Shown here: piece after piece, positions 48,979 through 59,344 of the stretch
How positions within the stretch are numbered: position 1 is the first letter of the stretch
Layout: the number at the start of each line of letters is the position of its first letter
Source of the DNA: Asterias amurensis
Lineage: Eukaryota; Echinodermata; Asteroidea; Forcipulatida; Asteriidae
Reading direction: 5' to 3'
Assembly: GCF_032118995.1 (NCBI RefSeq)
Contig: NC_092651.1
Location: 22,800,349 to 22,864,348, forward strand
Length of the DNA stretch: 64,000 bases
The notes under the pieces: model-generated
The model's database searches: none
Seen by the model: the letters and a program-made list of their open reading frames with translations, nothing else
What the model was told of the DNA's origin: nothing
Translations under genes and position numbers: made by a program

Positions 48979-49682
48979 AAAGCAAAATAACACGAAACAG
49001 CTTTGTGTTTGTTCAAAAACACCTAATGTCCGGTTTATTATTATAATAATACCGTCTTCAGGCGCTGATGGTGATCAAAAAACTAAAGGATAAAAAGGTT
49101 GATGTCGCCACAACCACCCACTTAAATTCAACGAACCAATCTACGAACAAACAAACTATTTTACAAGGATATCCATTATATAGCTTTGTGTTTGTTCAAA
49201 AACACCTAATGTCCGGTTTATTATTATAATAATACCGTCTTCAGGCGCTGATGGTGATCAAAAAACTAAAGGATAAAAAGGTTGATGTCGCCACAACCAC
49301 CCACTTAAATTCAACGAACCAATCTACGAACAAACAAACTATTTTACAAGGATATCCATTATTTAGATTTATTGTTGCAAAAAAAGATGTGTCAGCTCTG
49401 GGATTGTTGTGTGTTTTTGCTAGTTTCCTCTCCCCTTTTCTAAAGACACTGTACACGTTTGGTAATTGTCAAAGAGAGTTCTCACTTGTTGTATCCCATC
49501 ATAACCATAAATAACACGCCTGGGCTCAATTTGGGCTCAATTGGTCATCGAAGTTGCTAGAAAATGATGAAAGAAAAACACCCTTGTTGGACGAATTTGT
49601 GTGCTTTCAGATAGGAATGAAAGACTTCTAGCTAGAAGTCTTTTATTATTTTAGTGGGAAATAACCTCTTTCTCAAAAATTT
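48979..49682. repeat. 700-bp block duplicated from the left palindrome arm
   Basis: It matches 51853-52553 (offset 2874) with no difference seen by eye, including a 182-bp tandem duplication starting CTTTGTGTTTGTTCAAAAAC at 49001 and 49183. It is flanked on both sides by about 165 bp of the same family B/satellite sequence. Confidence 0.85.
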
Positions 49683-49857
49683 CTAAAATATCTGTCTAAC
49701 CATATGCATTTTATAACAAACGGTTATAAACGCTTTTTATAGACCAACTCGATCGACCCAAGGCAACGTGTTCCTTTAAGTGCCAACGTGTTCCTTTAAG
49801 TGCCAACGTAAAATCAATGTGGTAATGCCGACCTAGTGCCAACATTGGTCATACGTC

Positions 49858-50084
49858 TGTGCGGCACCATAATGTAGCCCGAGCCCTAAATGTAGCCCCA
49901 AACATGTATACCTAAATGTAGCCCGGACCTAACATGTTTGGGGCTACATTTAGGTCAGGGCCACATATAGGTACATGTTTGGGGCTACATTTAGGTCCAG
50001 GCTACATTTAGGGCATGTTTGGGGCTACATTTAGGTCCGGGCTACATTTAGGGCTCGGGCTACATTATGGTGCCGCACATACGT
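49858..50084. repeat. Foldback element with TGTGCGGCACCATAATG ends
   Basis: Inverted ends TGTGCGGCACCATAATGTAG and CATTATGGTGCCGCACA. The inside has several GGGGCTACATTTAGGTC copies in both directions. TACGTC occurs on both flanks, a likely 6-bp target duplication. Confidence 0.85.
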
Positions 50085-50230
50085 CGCAAACCAACACAAT
50101 GCCAATACTGATGATCCACCTATAACCAACGTTGGCTCAACATTGCGTGCCAATGTATAACCAATGTGGTAATGCCGACCTAGAGCCAACATTGGTTCTA
50201 CGTCGGATACCAACACAATGCCGAATATTG

Positions 50231-50610
50231 TTTAAAGACAGTGGACACTATTGGTAATTACTCAAAATAATTATTAGCATAAAACCTTTCTTGGTGACGA
50301 GTAATGGGAAGAGGTTTATGGTATAAAACCTTGTGAGAAACAGCTCCCTCTGAAGTGCCATAGTTTTCGAGAAAGAAGTAATTTTCCACGAATTTGATTT
50401 CGAGACCTCATAATTTAGAACTTGAGGTCTCGAAATCAACCATCTAAACGCCGTAACTTCGTGTGACAAGGGTGTTTTTTCGTGTGACATGTAATTCGAT
50501 GACCGATTGAGCTCAAATTTTCACAGGTTTGTTATTTTATGCATATGTTGAGATACACCAACTGTGAAGGCTAGTCTTTGACAATTACCAATAGTGTCCA
50601 CTGGCTTTAA
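50231..50610. repeat. Family A foldback element in the satellite
   Basis: Ends TTTAAAGACAGTGGACACTA and AATAGTGTCCACTGGCTTTA. Satellite sequence resumes directly after it. Confidence 0.85.
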
Positions 50611-51632
50611 TTACTAAAAACCAACGTTGACTCAACATTGATCGCCAGTGTAAAACCAACGTGATTCTGCCGACCTACAGCCAACGTTGGCCCAATGTCA
50701 GAACCAAACATAGTGCCAATGCCGATCGTGGCGACGTAGTGCCAACATTGGGCCAACGCCAAAAGCTGACACAATGCCAACGGTGCCGACCAAACACCAA
50801 CGTTGGCCCAATGTATGAATGTTATCTGGGAATCTATACTGTTGGGTTTTATTTTAACAAAGCGTCGGCCAAATTAATTTTTAGTTTATTCTCATATGAA
50901 TTAATTGTCATGTGCACTTTCTGGTCAACACCTTCCGGGGCGGGCGCCCCGTGTAACGAAGTTCCCTGATAAAACATAAATTTGATATAAATTCATATCT
51001 CTGGAACCCTGCATTTTTGTACAAACTAAATAAAAACGTTAATTGTATTGGTCCTTCGGCAGACCCATACCTCAAGAGGTACACAGCCGATTTCAAATGG
51101 CCCCTTTTCAGTTATAGACTCTTTGGGCTTTAAAAAAAAATTACCACATGTTGACCTTTACTTCCGGGTCAACCGGAAGTGGGACCATATTTTAAGAACT
51201 ACACAACTGGTTTCAAACTTTTTTTTGTTATATATACTCATATGGCATTGAAAATTAGCCTTAGGTAACCTTTGACCCCATGTTGACATTTACTGAATCC
51301 GTGTCAACCAAAAGTGGGACCATTATCTCAAGATCTACATGACCGATTTTAAAAATTATTCAGCTTCTAAGGCTTATAATATATTCCTAAGGCTTTGCAG
51401 TTTAGCCTTTGGTAACCGTGACCCCCATCTTGACCTTTACTTACATGTCAATAATAACAACCGTATTTCTATAGCGCCTAACACCTCCAAAAGAAAGTCT
51501 CTAAGCGCTCAGAGGAAAATAAAAGAATAATTAAAGGCAGTTGACACTATTGGTAATTACTCAAAATAATTACCATCATAAAACCTTTCTTGATTACAAG
51601 TAATGGGGTGGTCAACCGAAAGTGGACACCAT

Positions 51633-51781
51633 AGACCTTATCGCAAATACCAATGCGCAAGCGCAGACTGTTGAATGAGGTGCATTGTGGGATATATATG
51701 AATCAAATTTGTAATCAGCTAGACCACAATGCACCTAATTCCAAGCTTTACGCGCGCGCCCCAGTATTTGCGAAAAGGTCT
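51633..51781. repeat. 149-bp terminal-inverted-repeat insertion, left arm only
   Basis: Ends AGACCTTATCGCAAATAC and GTATTTGCGAAAAGGTCT. The right arm reads ACACCATATCAAG without it, so the empty site is known. The target duplication is only 2-3 bp (AT, TA or ATA, ambiguous). Confidence 0.85.
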
Positions 51782-51852
51782 ATATCAAGAACTACAACAA
51801 TTTTGAATTTTTTTCTCAATTATAGACTCCTTGGTCATCGAAGCACATAATC

Positions 51853-52553
51853 CAAGCAAAATAACACGAAACAGCTTTGTGTTTGTTCAAAAACACCTAA
51901 TGTCCGGTTTATTATTATAATAATACCGTCTTCAGGCGCTGATGGTGATCAAAAAACTAAAGGATAAAAAGGTTGATGTCGCCACAACCACCCACTTAAA
52001 TTCAACGAACCAATCTACGAACAAACAAACTATTTTACAAGGATATCCATTATATAGCTTTGTGTTTGTTCAAAAACACCTAATGTCCGGTTTATTATTA
52101 TAATAATACCGTCTTCAGGCGCTGATGGTGATCAAAAAACTAAAGGATAAAAAGGTTGATGTCGCCACAACCACCCACTTAAATTCAACGAACCAATCTA
52201 CGAACAAACAAACTATTTTACAAGGATATCCATTATTTAGATTTATTGTTGCAAAAAAAGATGTGTCAGCTCTGGGATTGTTGTGTGTTTTTGCTAGTTT
52301 CCTCTCCCCTTTTCTAAAGACACTGTACACGTTTGGTAATTGTCAAAGAGAGTTCTCACTTGTTGTATCCCATCATAACCATAAATAACACGCCTGGGCT
52401 CAATTTGGGCTCAATTGGTCATCGAAGTTGCTAGAAAATGATGAAAGAAAAACACCCTTGTTGGACGAATTTGTGTGCTTTCAGATAGGAATGAAAGACT
52501 TCTAGCTAGAAGTCTTTTATTATTTTAGTGGGAAATAACCTCTTTCTCAAAAA
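51853..52553. repeat. Source copy of the 700-bp block
   Basis: It is collinear with the right arm on both sides, so this is the original place; the copy at 48979 is the derived one. It includes a 182-bp tandem duplication absent from the right arm. Confidence 0.8.
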
Positions 52554-52686
52554 TTACGTTACTTCAGAGCGAGTCGTTTCCCACAATGTTTTATACTATC
52601 AACAGCTCTCCAATTCTTGCTACAAAGTCAGTTTTAAGTTAAAATCTGTTTTGAGTAATTACCAAACGTGTACCTTCCCTTTAAAT
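52314..52686. repeat. Family A' foldback element (left arm)
   Basis: Ends TAAAGACACTGTACACGTTT and AAACGTGTACCTTCCCTTTA, centred on AAGACTTCTAGCTAGAAGTC near 52505. The right-arm counterpart is at 61888-62263. Confidence 0.85.
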
Positions 52687-53639
52687 AGATTTATCAGGAG
52701 GATCCATTAAAACTTTAGTGCCAGTTGAAGCCGCTATTTTATGTATAGTGGTGAAACAATGCTGAACAAATTTGTTTCATCCACAAATTGAAATTATGAA
52801 AATGAACGTCTTTACTGAATACTCAGTTTATTGGTAATAGAACGGATCACAAAACTAAATTTTAACGTTGAAGCGCCCCTATAAAGTGTTGTTCTTAAAT
52901 AGTATTTGTTGTTGTGTGGTTTTTTTCCTTTTTTTCTACAGGCGTGTTTCTTATCCCCTATATAATTATGCTGTTCTTGGCTGGGACGCCACTATTCTTC
53001 CTTGAGACGGCGTTTGGCCATTATGCCACAGCCAGGGTCCAGTCACAATATGGAAAGCTTGTCCGCTTTTTACAGGGAAACACTTGTTTCTCCTCAGTCG
53101 ATTTATTCGTTTTCTTATATTCATTCATTATTTTGCTCATCTAGTTTCCCTCCTGATCATGTTCAGTTAGTTGTTTTTGTATAATTACTGCATGTGTGCT
53201 TTTTTATTCAATACTTACTGTGTTCATTATTATCTGGATTGGTTCTTATTTTGTCTTCTTCACTAATGCACGTAATTTTCTAATAAACATCTTTTATCAC
53301 ATCTGTATCACTTCAGGCAATGGCGTAATAAATTGGGTGCAATTTATTATGAATGTTTGTTTCATACTTAGATTTAGTGACGGAGGTTCATTGTGTTTTT
53401 CACAATGAGCATGTTCCTAGAAATGTATAACAGCTGGCCTTGATCTAAAATAGTACAGCTCACATTAGTTATTGGAAATAGACATTCAAGTTTGAGATTT
53501 AATCTCTTTAATTAAAGTCACCTGGAAATAGAATTTTTTTTCTTTCAAACATAAGAGTATATGCTTACGAACAATAAAACAATTTTTTTAGTAATTGTTT
53601 GTCACGATTTATATGTTTAACAAATATATAAAGTTGTTT

Positions 53640-53880
53640 GGGGGGCTGACTCCGCCTACCCCTTTTGTGACGCCATTCAAGGCAGACTTTGCCTGCAATG
53701 CGTATAGTAAACACACGTGCAAAGTACATGTACGTCCAAGTCGTGAGTTGGTACATTTCAAAAAGTGTTTTTCTGCATTCTACATGTACTTTGCAATTGT
53801 GTTTACTCTACGCATTACAGGCAAAGTCTGCCTCGATTGACGTCACGAACAGTGCCCTCTCGGGTCGGGGTCTACTCTTA
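53640..53880. repeat. Hairpin present only in the left arm
   Basis: AAGGCAGACTTTGCCTGCAA...AAAGTACATGTA is mirrored by TACATGTACTTTGCAATTGT...GGCAAAGTCTGCCT. The matching right-arm place (60670-60930) has the first half but unrelated sequence instead of the second half. Confidence 0.75.
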
Positions 53881-54158
53881 AATTTGTAAATAACATAAGA
53901 ACTGATTTTTTAAAACCTTAGTTAACTGTTTATTCACATTCAACTCATCAAAACACATATATTAGTGACAAACGCTTTATTTTGAAAAAATACCACTTCC
54001 AGGTGACTTTAAAGAAAGCCATACAATTAAAATGTCATGTTGTTTTAGTTTTTCCCTTTCAAACCCTTACAGTTCCTATAGTCCTTTTGCTATCGGGTGA
54101 CCTCAATCCACCAATATCCTCCTCTAATATGTCACACTTCACCAAAGATTTGCATGCT

Positions 54159-54502
54159 TAAAGGCAGTGGACACTATTAGTAATTACTCAAAATAATTGT
54201 TATCATAAAACCTTAATGTGAGAAACGGCTCCCTCTGAAGTGACGTAGTTTTTGACAAAGAAGTATATACCATGAATTTGATTTCGAGACCTCAGATTTA
54301 GATTTTGAGGTCTCGAAATCAAGCATCTGAAAGCACACAACTTCGTGTGACAAGGGTATTTTTTCTTTCATTAATATCTCGCAACTTCGATGACCGATTG
54401 AGCACAAATTTTTTACAGATTTGTTATTTTATGCATATGTTGAGATACAACAAGTGAGAAGACTGGTCTTTGACAACTACCAATAGTGTCCAGTGTCTTT
54501 AA
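54159..54502. repeat. Family A foldback element (left arm)
   Basis: Ends TTAAAGGCAGTGGACACTAT and AATAGTGTCCAGTGTCTTTA. The right-arm counterpart is 60065-60410. Confidence 0.85.
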
Positions 54503-54624
54503 CCCAGTGCTAAACAATTGTTATATTGGGCCTAAAATGATACTGATAGGCAATAATTGTTGATACATTGGGCCTACCCCTATCTTAATAATTCACTTTG
54601 ATAACGAAGAGTACAAGATTTGGG

Positions 54625-54740
54625 AGGGGTCAAAGTTACCTACTCTATGCTCCTTGCTTTCAATTCCTCATCAAGTGGGATTCGAACCTGAGACCCGCCC
54701 ATTATAGACCAGTTGTCTCAACCCGTCGTTCTCACACAAA
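54625..54740 (-). repeat. tRNA-like SINE remnant (left arm)
   Basis: The reverse strand carries GGTCTCAGGTTCGAATCCCA, a good B box, with a loose A box region. The same element lies at about 59830-59945 in the right arm. Confidence 0.5.
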
Positions 54741-55469
54741 GAAGCAAGACATTACTCGAGTCTAGCTTTGTGTTAAGTTCATCACTGCGTACTGAGTTTT
54801 GCGTCATTCCTAAAGCAACCAACAAACTTCTCAATTTGATCCTATCCAGTGTCTATCCAGATAATACTGCTTAAAAAAAATTCTGCTAAGCAAAAGTTAG
54901 TAGGATACCTGTCACAAATGGTACACATTTGAAATGTATTTTTGGTTGGTAACCTTACTCTGGTAAGTATGATTTATCTTCTACTGAGCTGCTTTCTCCT
55001 GCAGAAGCAGCTCTTTAAAATCGGGCCCATATGACCTTTCTTTTCTTTGTCTTATCTATAGTGTTCTTTTACAAACAAAACCGAAGAATGGAATCCGATC
55101 TTCATGATATCCCTGATACACATTTTTAATAAAGGCCAGCTGTTTATGTTTCCCTTCACCAGGAATCGGCTGGGCCATGGTCATCATTTCAGGTATGGTA
55201 GTCGTCTATTACAACATCATCATGGCGTGGACAGCTTTCTTCATATTCAACTCTTTCACCCTGGAGTTACCTTGGAAGACATGCGACAATGAGTGGAACT
55301 CAGACGACTGTGGATATGCATTGCCACCAAACGGTTCTATGATGAATGGCACGTGGATCAGAAATCAAGAGAATAACACCGGCACAGGAATACTGGAGGT
55401 GAAGTTTCTTTTCTGTTTCTAAAGAGTTTGGATACTAATACACAACATTAGAATGCCACAGATTTAAAT

Positions 55470-56066
55470 TAATGACAGCAAAGATTCGTCTTCTCACATG
55501 GTGTATCTCAACATATGCACAAAGTAACAAACCTGTTTAAATTTGAACCCAATTGGTCGTCGAAGTTGCGAGATAATATTGTTTGTGTACTTTCAGATAT
55601 TGATTTCGCGTGAGGTCGCGAAATCAATTTAAATAATTTACTGAGAAATTACTTATTTCTCAAAAAACTATACGTTTCTTCAGAGGAAGCCGTTTTTCAC
55701 AATGTTTAACACTACCATTGCTCGTTACCAAGTAAGTTTCTATGCTAACCATTATTTTGAGTAATTACCAATAGTTTCCAGTGCCTTTGAATGAGGGTGT
55801 ATACACTCTAGGTAAGTACTCCAATTAACTACTATACAAGCTTTCTTGGTAAATAGCTCTGAAAACTGTTGATATTATAGAACATTAGTAGAAACGACAA
55901 TGAAGTAGTGTGGTTTTAGAGCAGGCGATTTTTGTTCTTCTTTTATTATTCTCTAGCAACTTTTGTGACCAATTTATCCCAAATGTTCACAGGTTTGTTA
56001 TGTTATATGTTGGGAAACACCAAGTGAGGATACTGGGCTTTGTCAGTTACCAAAAATATCCCCTGC
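55470..56066. repeat. Two degenerate family A copies at the inner end of the left arm
   Basis: 55470-55788 ends TTACCAATAGTTTCCAGTGC; 55788-56066 ends CAGTTACCAAAAATATCCCC. Both have right-arm counterparts (58960-59310 and 58675-58960), so they pre-date the inverted duplication. Confidence 0.65.
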
Positions 56067-56277
56067 CTTAAGCACTTAATAATCAGTATTTCACCGAATC
56101 TTGCGATAACAAAACCACAGGTGGAATTCTTATGTCAATAGATTATGTCTCTGCCAATGTTTTATTTGTATTAATATAGCATCTGTGCTTCGAGCTAAAA
56201 AAAAAACACAATTAAAATCACAAAGCACATCATCAGTTTGCTGTTATCTGAGTCAACTGATGTTTCAAGTCAACATC

Positions 56278-56495
56278 TGGGCCCAATTTTAAAGAGCTGC
56301 TAAGCACAACAATTTGCTCAGCACAAAATTTGTGCCTTGATAAAACTAGGATTACCAACCAAATTGCCACGTGATTTTCAGGATAAGCAAACAGCAACTG
56401 AATACCCATACCATCAAGCAAAATGCAACAAATATGGAAGAAATATCATGCTAAGCAAATTCCCGTGCTTAGCAGCTCTATGAAATTGGGCCCAG
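56278..56495. repeat. Family E foldback element, copy 2
   Basis: GGGCCCAATTTTAAAGAGCT and GGATTACCAACCAAATTGCC at the left; GTGCTTAGCAGCTCTATGAA and ATTGGGCCC at the right. Confidence 0.8.
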
Positions 56496-57600
56496 TTGTG
56501 ACTTTATAGTCGAACTGAAGCAAGTCGCAGACAGTGTCAACAACTCTTTGATTATATCAACCACGGACAAATAATATGGGCTCACAGATTGAAGGACAAA
56601 TTTAATGCTCACGTTCATCGGTGCATAGGTGGATTGTGAGTCAAGGGAAAGATGGACAATATATCAATTTATGTATTCATGTATGATGATTCTAAAAAAA
56701 AAAATAAAAAAAATTAAAAAAAAAGGCTCATGAACAGCGTTCGTAATATTATTGTCAAATACCAGCATCCGCACCTGATGTGACCGCATAATTATATACA
56801 ATTAAATTACAAAACATGCGAATCTAGCTCACTCCGGTTTTGAATGCTCTTCACGCCTCCCTGCTCAATATCGCATTGAATTTAAATTACTTTTGCTTGT
56901 TGTTTTCATTCCTAACAAGGTTCCGCTCCTGAATGTAATTGTCAGTTAATTACCCGTAACATTCCTTTTAGATGTCTTTAGATCACCCACTTTTACGTTA
57001 GTTGTTGTTCCTCAAGCTCAAAACTCTTGGGTAACAATCTGCTTCTTAAAAATCCGCAATAGTTTAAACTCAAGCACTCGTCAGTTTTCAGTAACCTTAA
57101 TAACGTAACAACGAATTTTCACAATTTTATAAAACTTATTGTTGTTCAAATTTGGTAATAGAACTAGCTGTTCCAAAACAATTTATCAACCAAAAGGACC
57201 TATTGGTTTGCAAATAAAACTGCGTGGTGCCCATTACGCGTGGTTTTGTCTTGGAGGGTTTTGTCTTGGACAAATGGCAGTGTGTCCCCCACTTTAAAAA
57301 AAACTTGGGCGGGGAAAAACGTCCCTCCCACTCTTTTGATGGGGGAGGCGCAATTCTATCAATGCTTGAGCATTTAGGTGTGAAGCCTTTACGGCTCAAA
57401 AAACATGAGGAATTTCATAATTGTGTCCCCGTCCTTTAAAAGCTGGGTATTGACCCCAACGCTCTCCAATGGAGCTGATTTGGTTTAATTTTAAGGAATT
57501 GTTTAAAGCCCAGTGACCGGGGGGTAATATAGGTTTTCTCGGTCAATTTCGAATAAAAGAGCAGCCAATTTAACCACCAAGCTATACTATTTCGCGCAAA
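56496..57600. other. Palindrome spacer, no gene seen
   Basis: AT-rich DNA with poly-A near 56695-56725. TCTTGGAGGGTTTTGTCTTG at 57249 is a short doubled motif. No exon-like frame was found. Confidence 0.4.
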
Positions 57601-57960
57601 ATCGAATGCTACTCAAAAGGGTCATTCGATTTCGTTTTGGGATTAGTCAAATGTAATGTTGCGTCATTCAAATTAACAAAATAATCATTCAATTTAACAA
57701 TTCATCAAAGCAGCTTTCAAATTCGCAGACGCTTCTTGATGCGTGTGTGTCACTAAAAAGAATGACGCTATGCTAAATTGAACAGAGTGCTAGAGGAATT
57801 TGTCTCGACCCAAAACGAAATTGAATGGCCGAATTCTGAATTTGAAACGCAGTAACAGCTGGAAAAGCAAAACAGCGTAATTCGAACGCATGAAAATTAA
57901 ATTGACTGCTCATTTGCCGAATAACCTATAATTTGAAGCGCGCCATTCGGACGGACGTGA
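57600..57960. repeat. Dispersed repeat, family L
   Basis: TTTGAAACGCAGTAACAGCT and the preceding ATGCTAAATTGAACAGAGTG match a block in peptidase intron 1 (about 2735-2900: TTTGAAACGCAGTAACAACT). Confidence 0.5.
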
Positions 57961-58082
57961 AAAGCGCTATATATTAAAACTAATTATTTTTTATTATTAC
58001 TAATACAATAAGACTGTCTCCATGCGCTGATGGTGATAAACAAAATGATAAAAGGTCGTTGTCGCCACAAACAACCACCCAC

Positions 58083-58250
58083 TTTAAAGGTAGTGGAAAC
58101 TATTGGTAATTACTCAAAATAATTATTAGCATAAAACCTTTCTCGGTAACGAGTAATAGGGAGAGGTTGATAGAATAAAACATTGTGAGAACTGGCTCCC
58201 TTTGAAGAAATCTAGTTTTCGAGAAAGAAGTCATTTTCCACGAATTTGAT
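58083..58250. repeat. Half copy of family A
   Basis: TTTAAAGGTAGTGGAAACTA through TTTTCCACGAATTTGATG is the left arm only. It is cut at the start of the family F copy. Confidence 0.7.
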
Positions 58251-58284
58251 GATTATGATTGCAGCGAATACCCAACGGCCGAAC

Positions 58285-58560
58285 ATTTCCCATGTCATTC
58301 ATGACATGCACTTAGCTTGTTAAAAAAATGGCGAGTGTGTTCCGTCGACCAAGGGCGTTTAATTAACTGCAAGACGGTTTTGCACGGTGGCGGACACAAC
58401 TGCATATTCAAATGTGTCCGCGCGGACACAGTTGCATTATGCAGCAACGTCCGGGCGGACAAAAATGCATATGCAAAAACGTCCGGAGGACATTATTGCA
58501 TATGCAATTATGTCCTCCGGATAGTATTGCATAGAGGGCATAATTGCATGCGACACAGGT
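58285..58560. repeat. Family F palindrome array, copy 2
   Basis: GGCGGACACAACTGCATATT, GCGGACACAGTTGCATTATG and GGACATTATTGCATATGCAA follow the order of 6055-6205. It lacks the 147-bp hairpin and so gives its empty site (GCATAGAGGGCATAATTGCA). Confidence 0.8.
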
Positions 58561-59344
58561 ATCTCACTTTCTACTCGCTAATTTATTCTGTCCGCAGAGG
58601 ACTCTGTCCTCCAACATAGCCTGGGGGATTCAAAAGAGGGCGCTATTCTGGAGGGAGGCATAAACTTCTGCCAAATGCAGGGGATATTTTTGGTAACTGA
58701 CAAAGCCCAGTATCCTCACTTGGTGTTTCCCAACATATAACATAACAAACCTGTGAACATTTGGGATAAATTGGTCACAAAAGTTGCTAGAGAATAATAA
58801 AAGAAGAACAAAAATCGCCTGCTCTAAAACCACACTACTTCATTGTCGTTTCTACTAATGTTCTATAATATCAACAGTTTTCAGAGCTATTTACCAAGAA
58901 AGCTTGTATAGTAGTTAATTGGAGTACTTACCTAGAGTGTATACACCCTCATTCAAAGGCACTGGAAACTATTGGTAATTACTCAAAATAATGGTTAGCA
59001 TAGAAACTTACTTGGTAACGAGCAATGGTAGTGTTAAACATTGTGAAAAACGGCTTCCTCTGAAGAAACGTATAGTTTTTTGAGAAATAAGTAATTTCTC
59101 AGTAAATTATTTAAATTGATTTCGCGACCTCACGCGAAATCAATATCTGAAAGTACACAAACAATATTATCTCGCAACTTCGACGACCAATTGGGTTCAA
59201 ATTTAAACAGGTTTGTTACTTTGTGCATATGTTGAGATACACCATGTGAGAAGACGGATCTTTGCTGTCTTCAATGTAAATATGTGGCATTCTAATTTTG
59301 TGTAGTAGTATCCAAACTCTTTAGAAACAAAAAAGAAAGTTCAC

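Larger units (their letters stand above)
48251..50825. repeat. CCAACGTTGG satellite, broken by insertions
   Basis: A unit of about 125 bp contains AACCAACGTTGGCTCAACAT, AATGTGGTAATGCCGACC, GAGCCAACATTGG and CCAACACAATGCC. Segments survive at 48251-48545, 48895-48970, 49782-49857, 50085-50230 and 50612-50825. Families B and A, a 700-bp duplicated block and a foldback element interrupt it. Confidence 0.85.
52942..55398 (+). pseudogene. SLC6 transporter fragment, left arm (two exons)
   Basis: The family is Na+/Cl--coupled neurotransmitter and amino-acid symporters. Exon A, 52942-53075, encodes FLIPYIIMLFLAGTPLFFLE (TM2). Exon B, 55163-55398, encodes GIGWAMVIISGMVVVYYNII (TM3) and the loop LPWKTCDNEWNSDDC with the conserved Cys pair. 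Lesions: in exon A a 2-base insertion after TATGCC shifts the frame before the QGPVTIWKACPLF segment. The expected donor reads GG instead of GT at 53076. In exon B 38 bases present in the right arm are missing after GGCACGTGGATCA. The TM1 exon and everything after TM3 are absent. It is a dead gene fragment. Confidence 0.85.
51341..56066. repeat. Left arm of a large inverted duplication
   Basis: The sequence from 51341 (GACCGATTTTAAAAATTATT) to about 56066 is found reverse-complemented from 64000 back to 58675. Typical stretches differ by a few bases per hundred. Arm-specific changes are a 149-bp insertion at 51633, a 182-bp tandem duplication near 51875-52240, and differing lesions in the SLC6 fragment. 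Confidence 0.9.

Noticed and set aside
48979-52388. Identical 71- and 87-codon frames at two places
   Set aside because: The identity comes from the recent 700-bp duplication, not from selection on a protein; the frames cross repeat boundaries.
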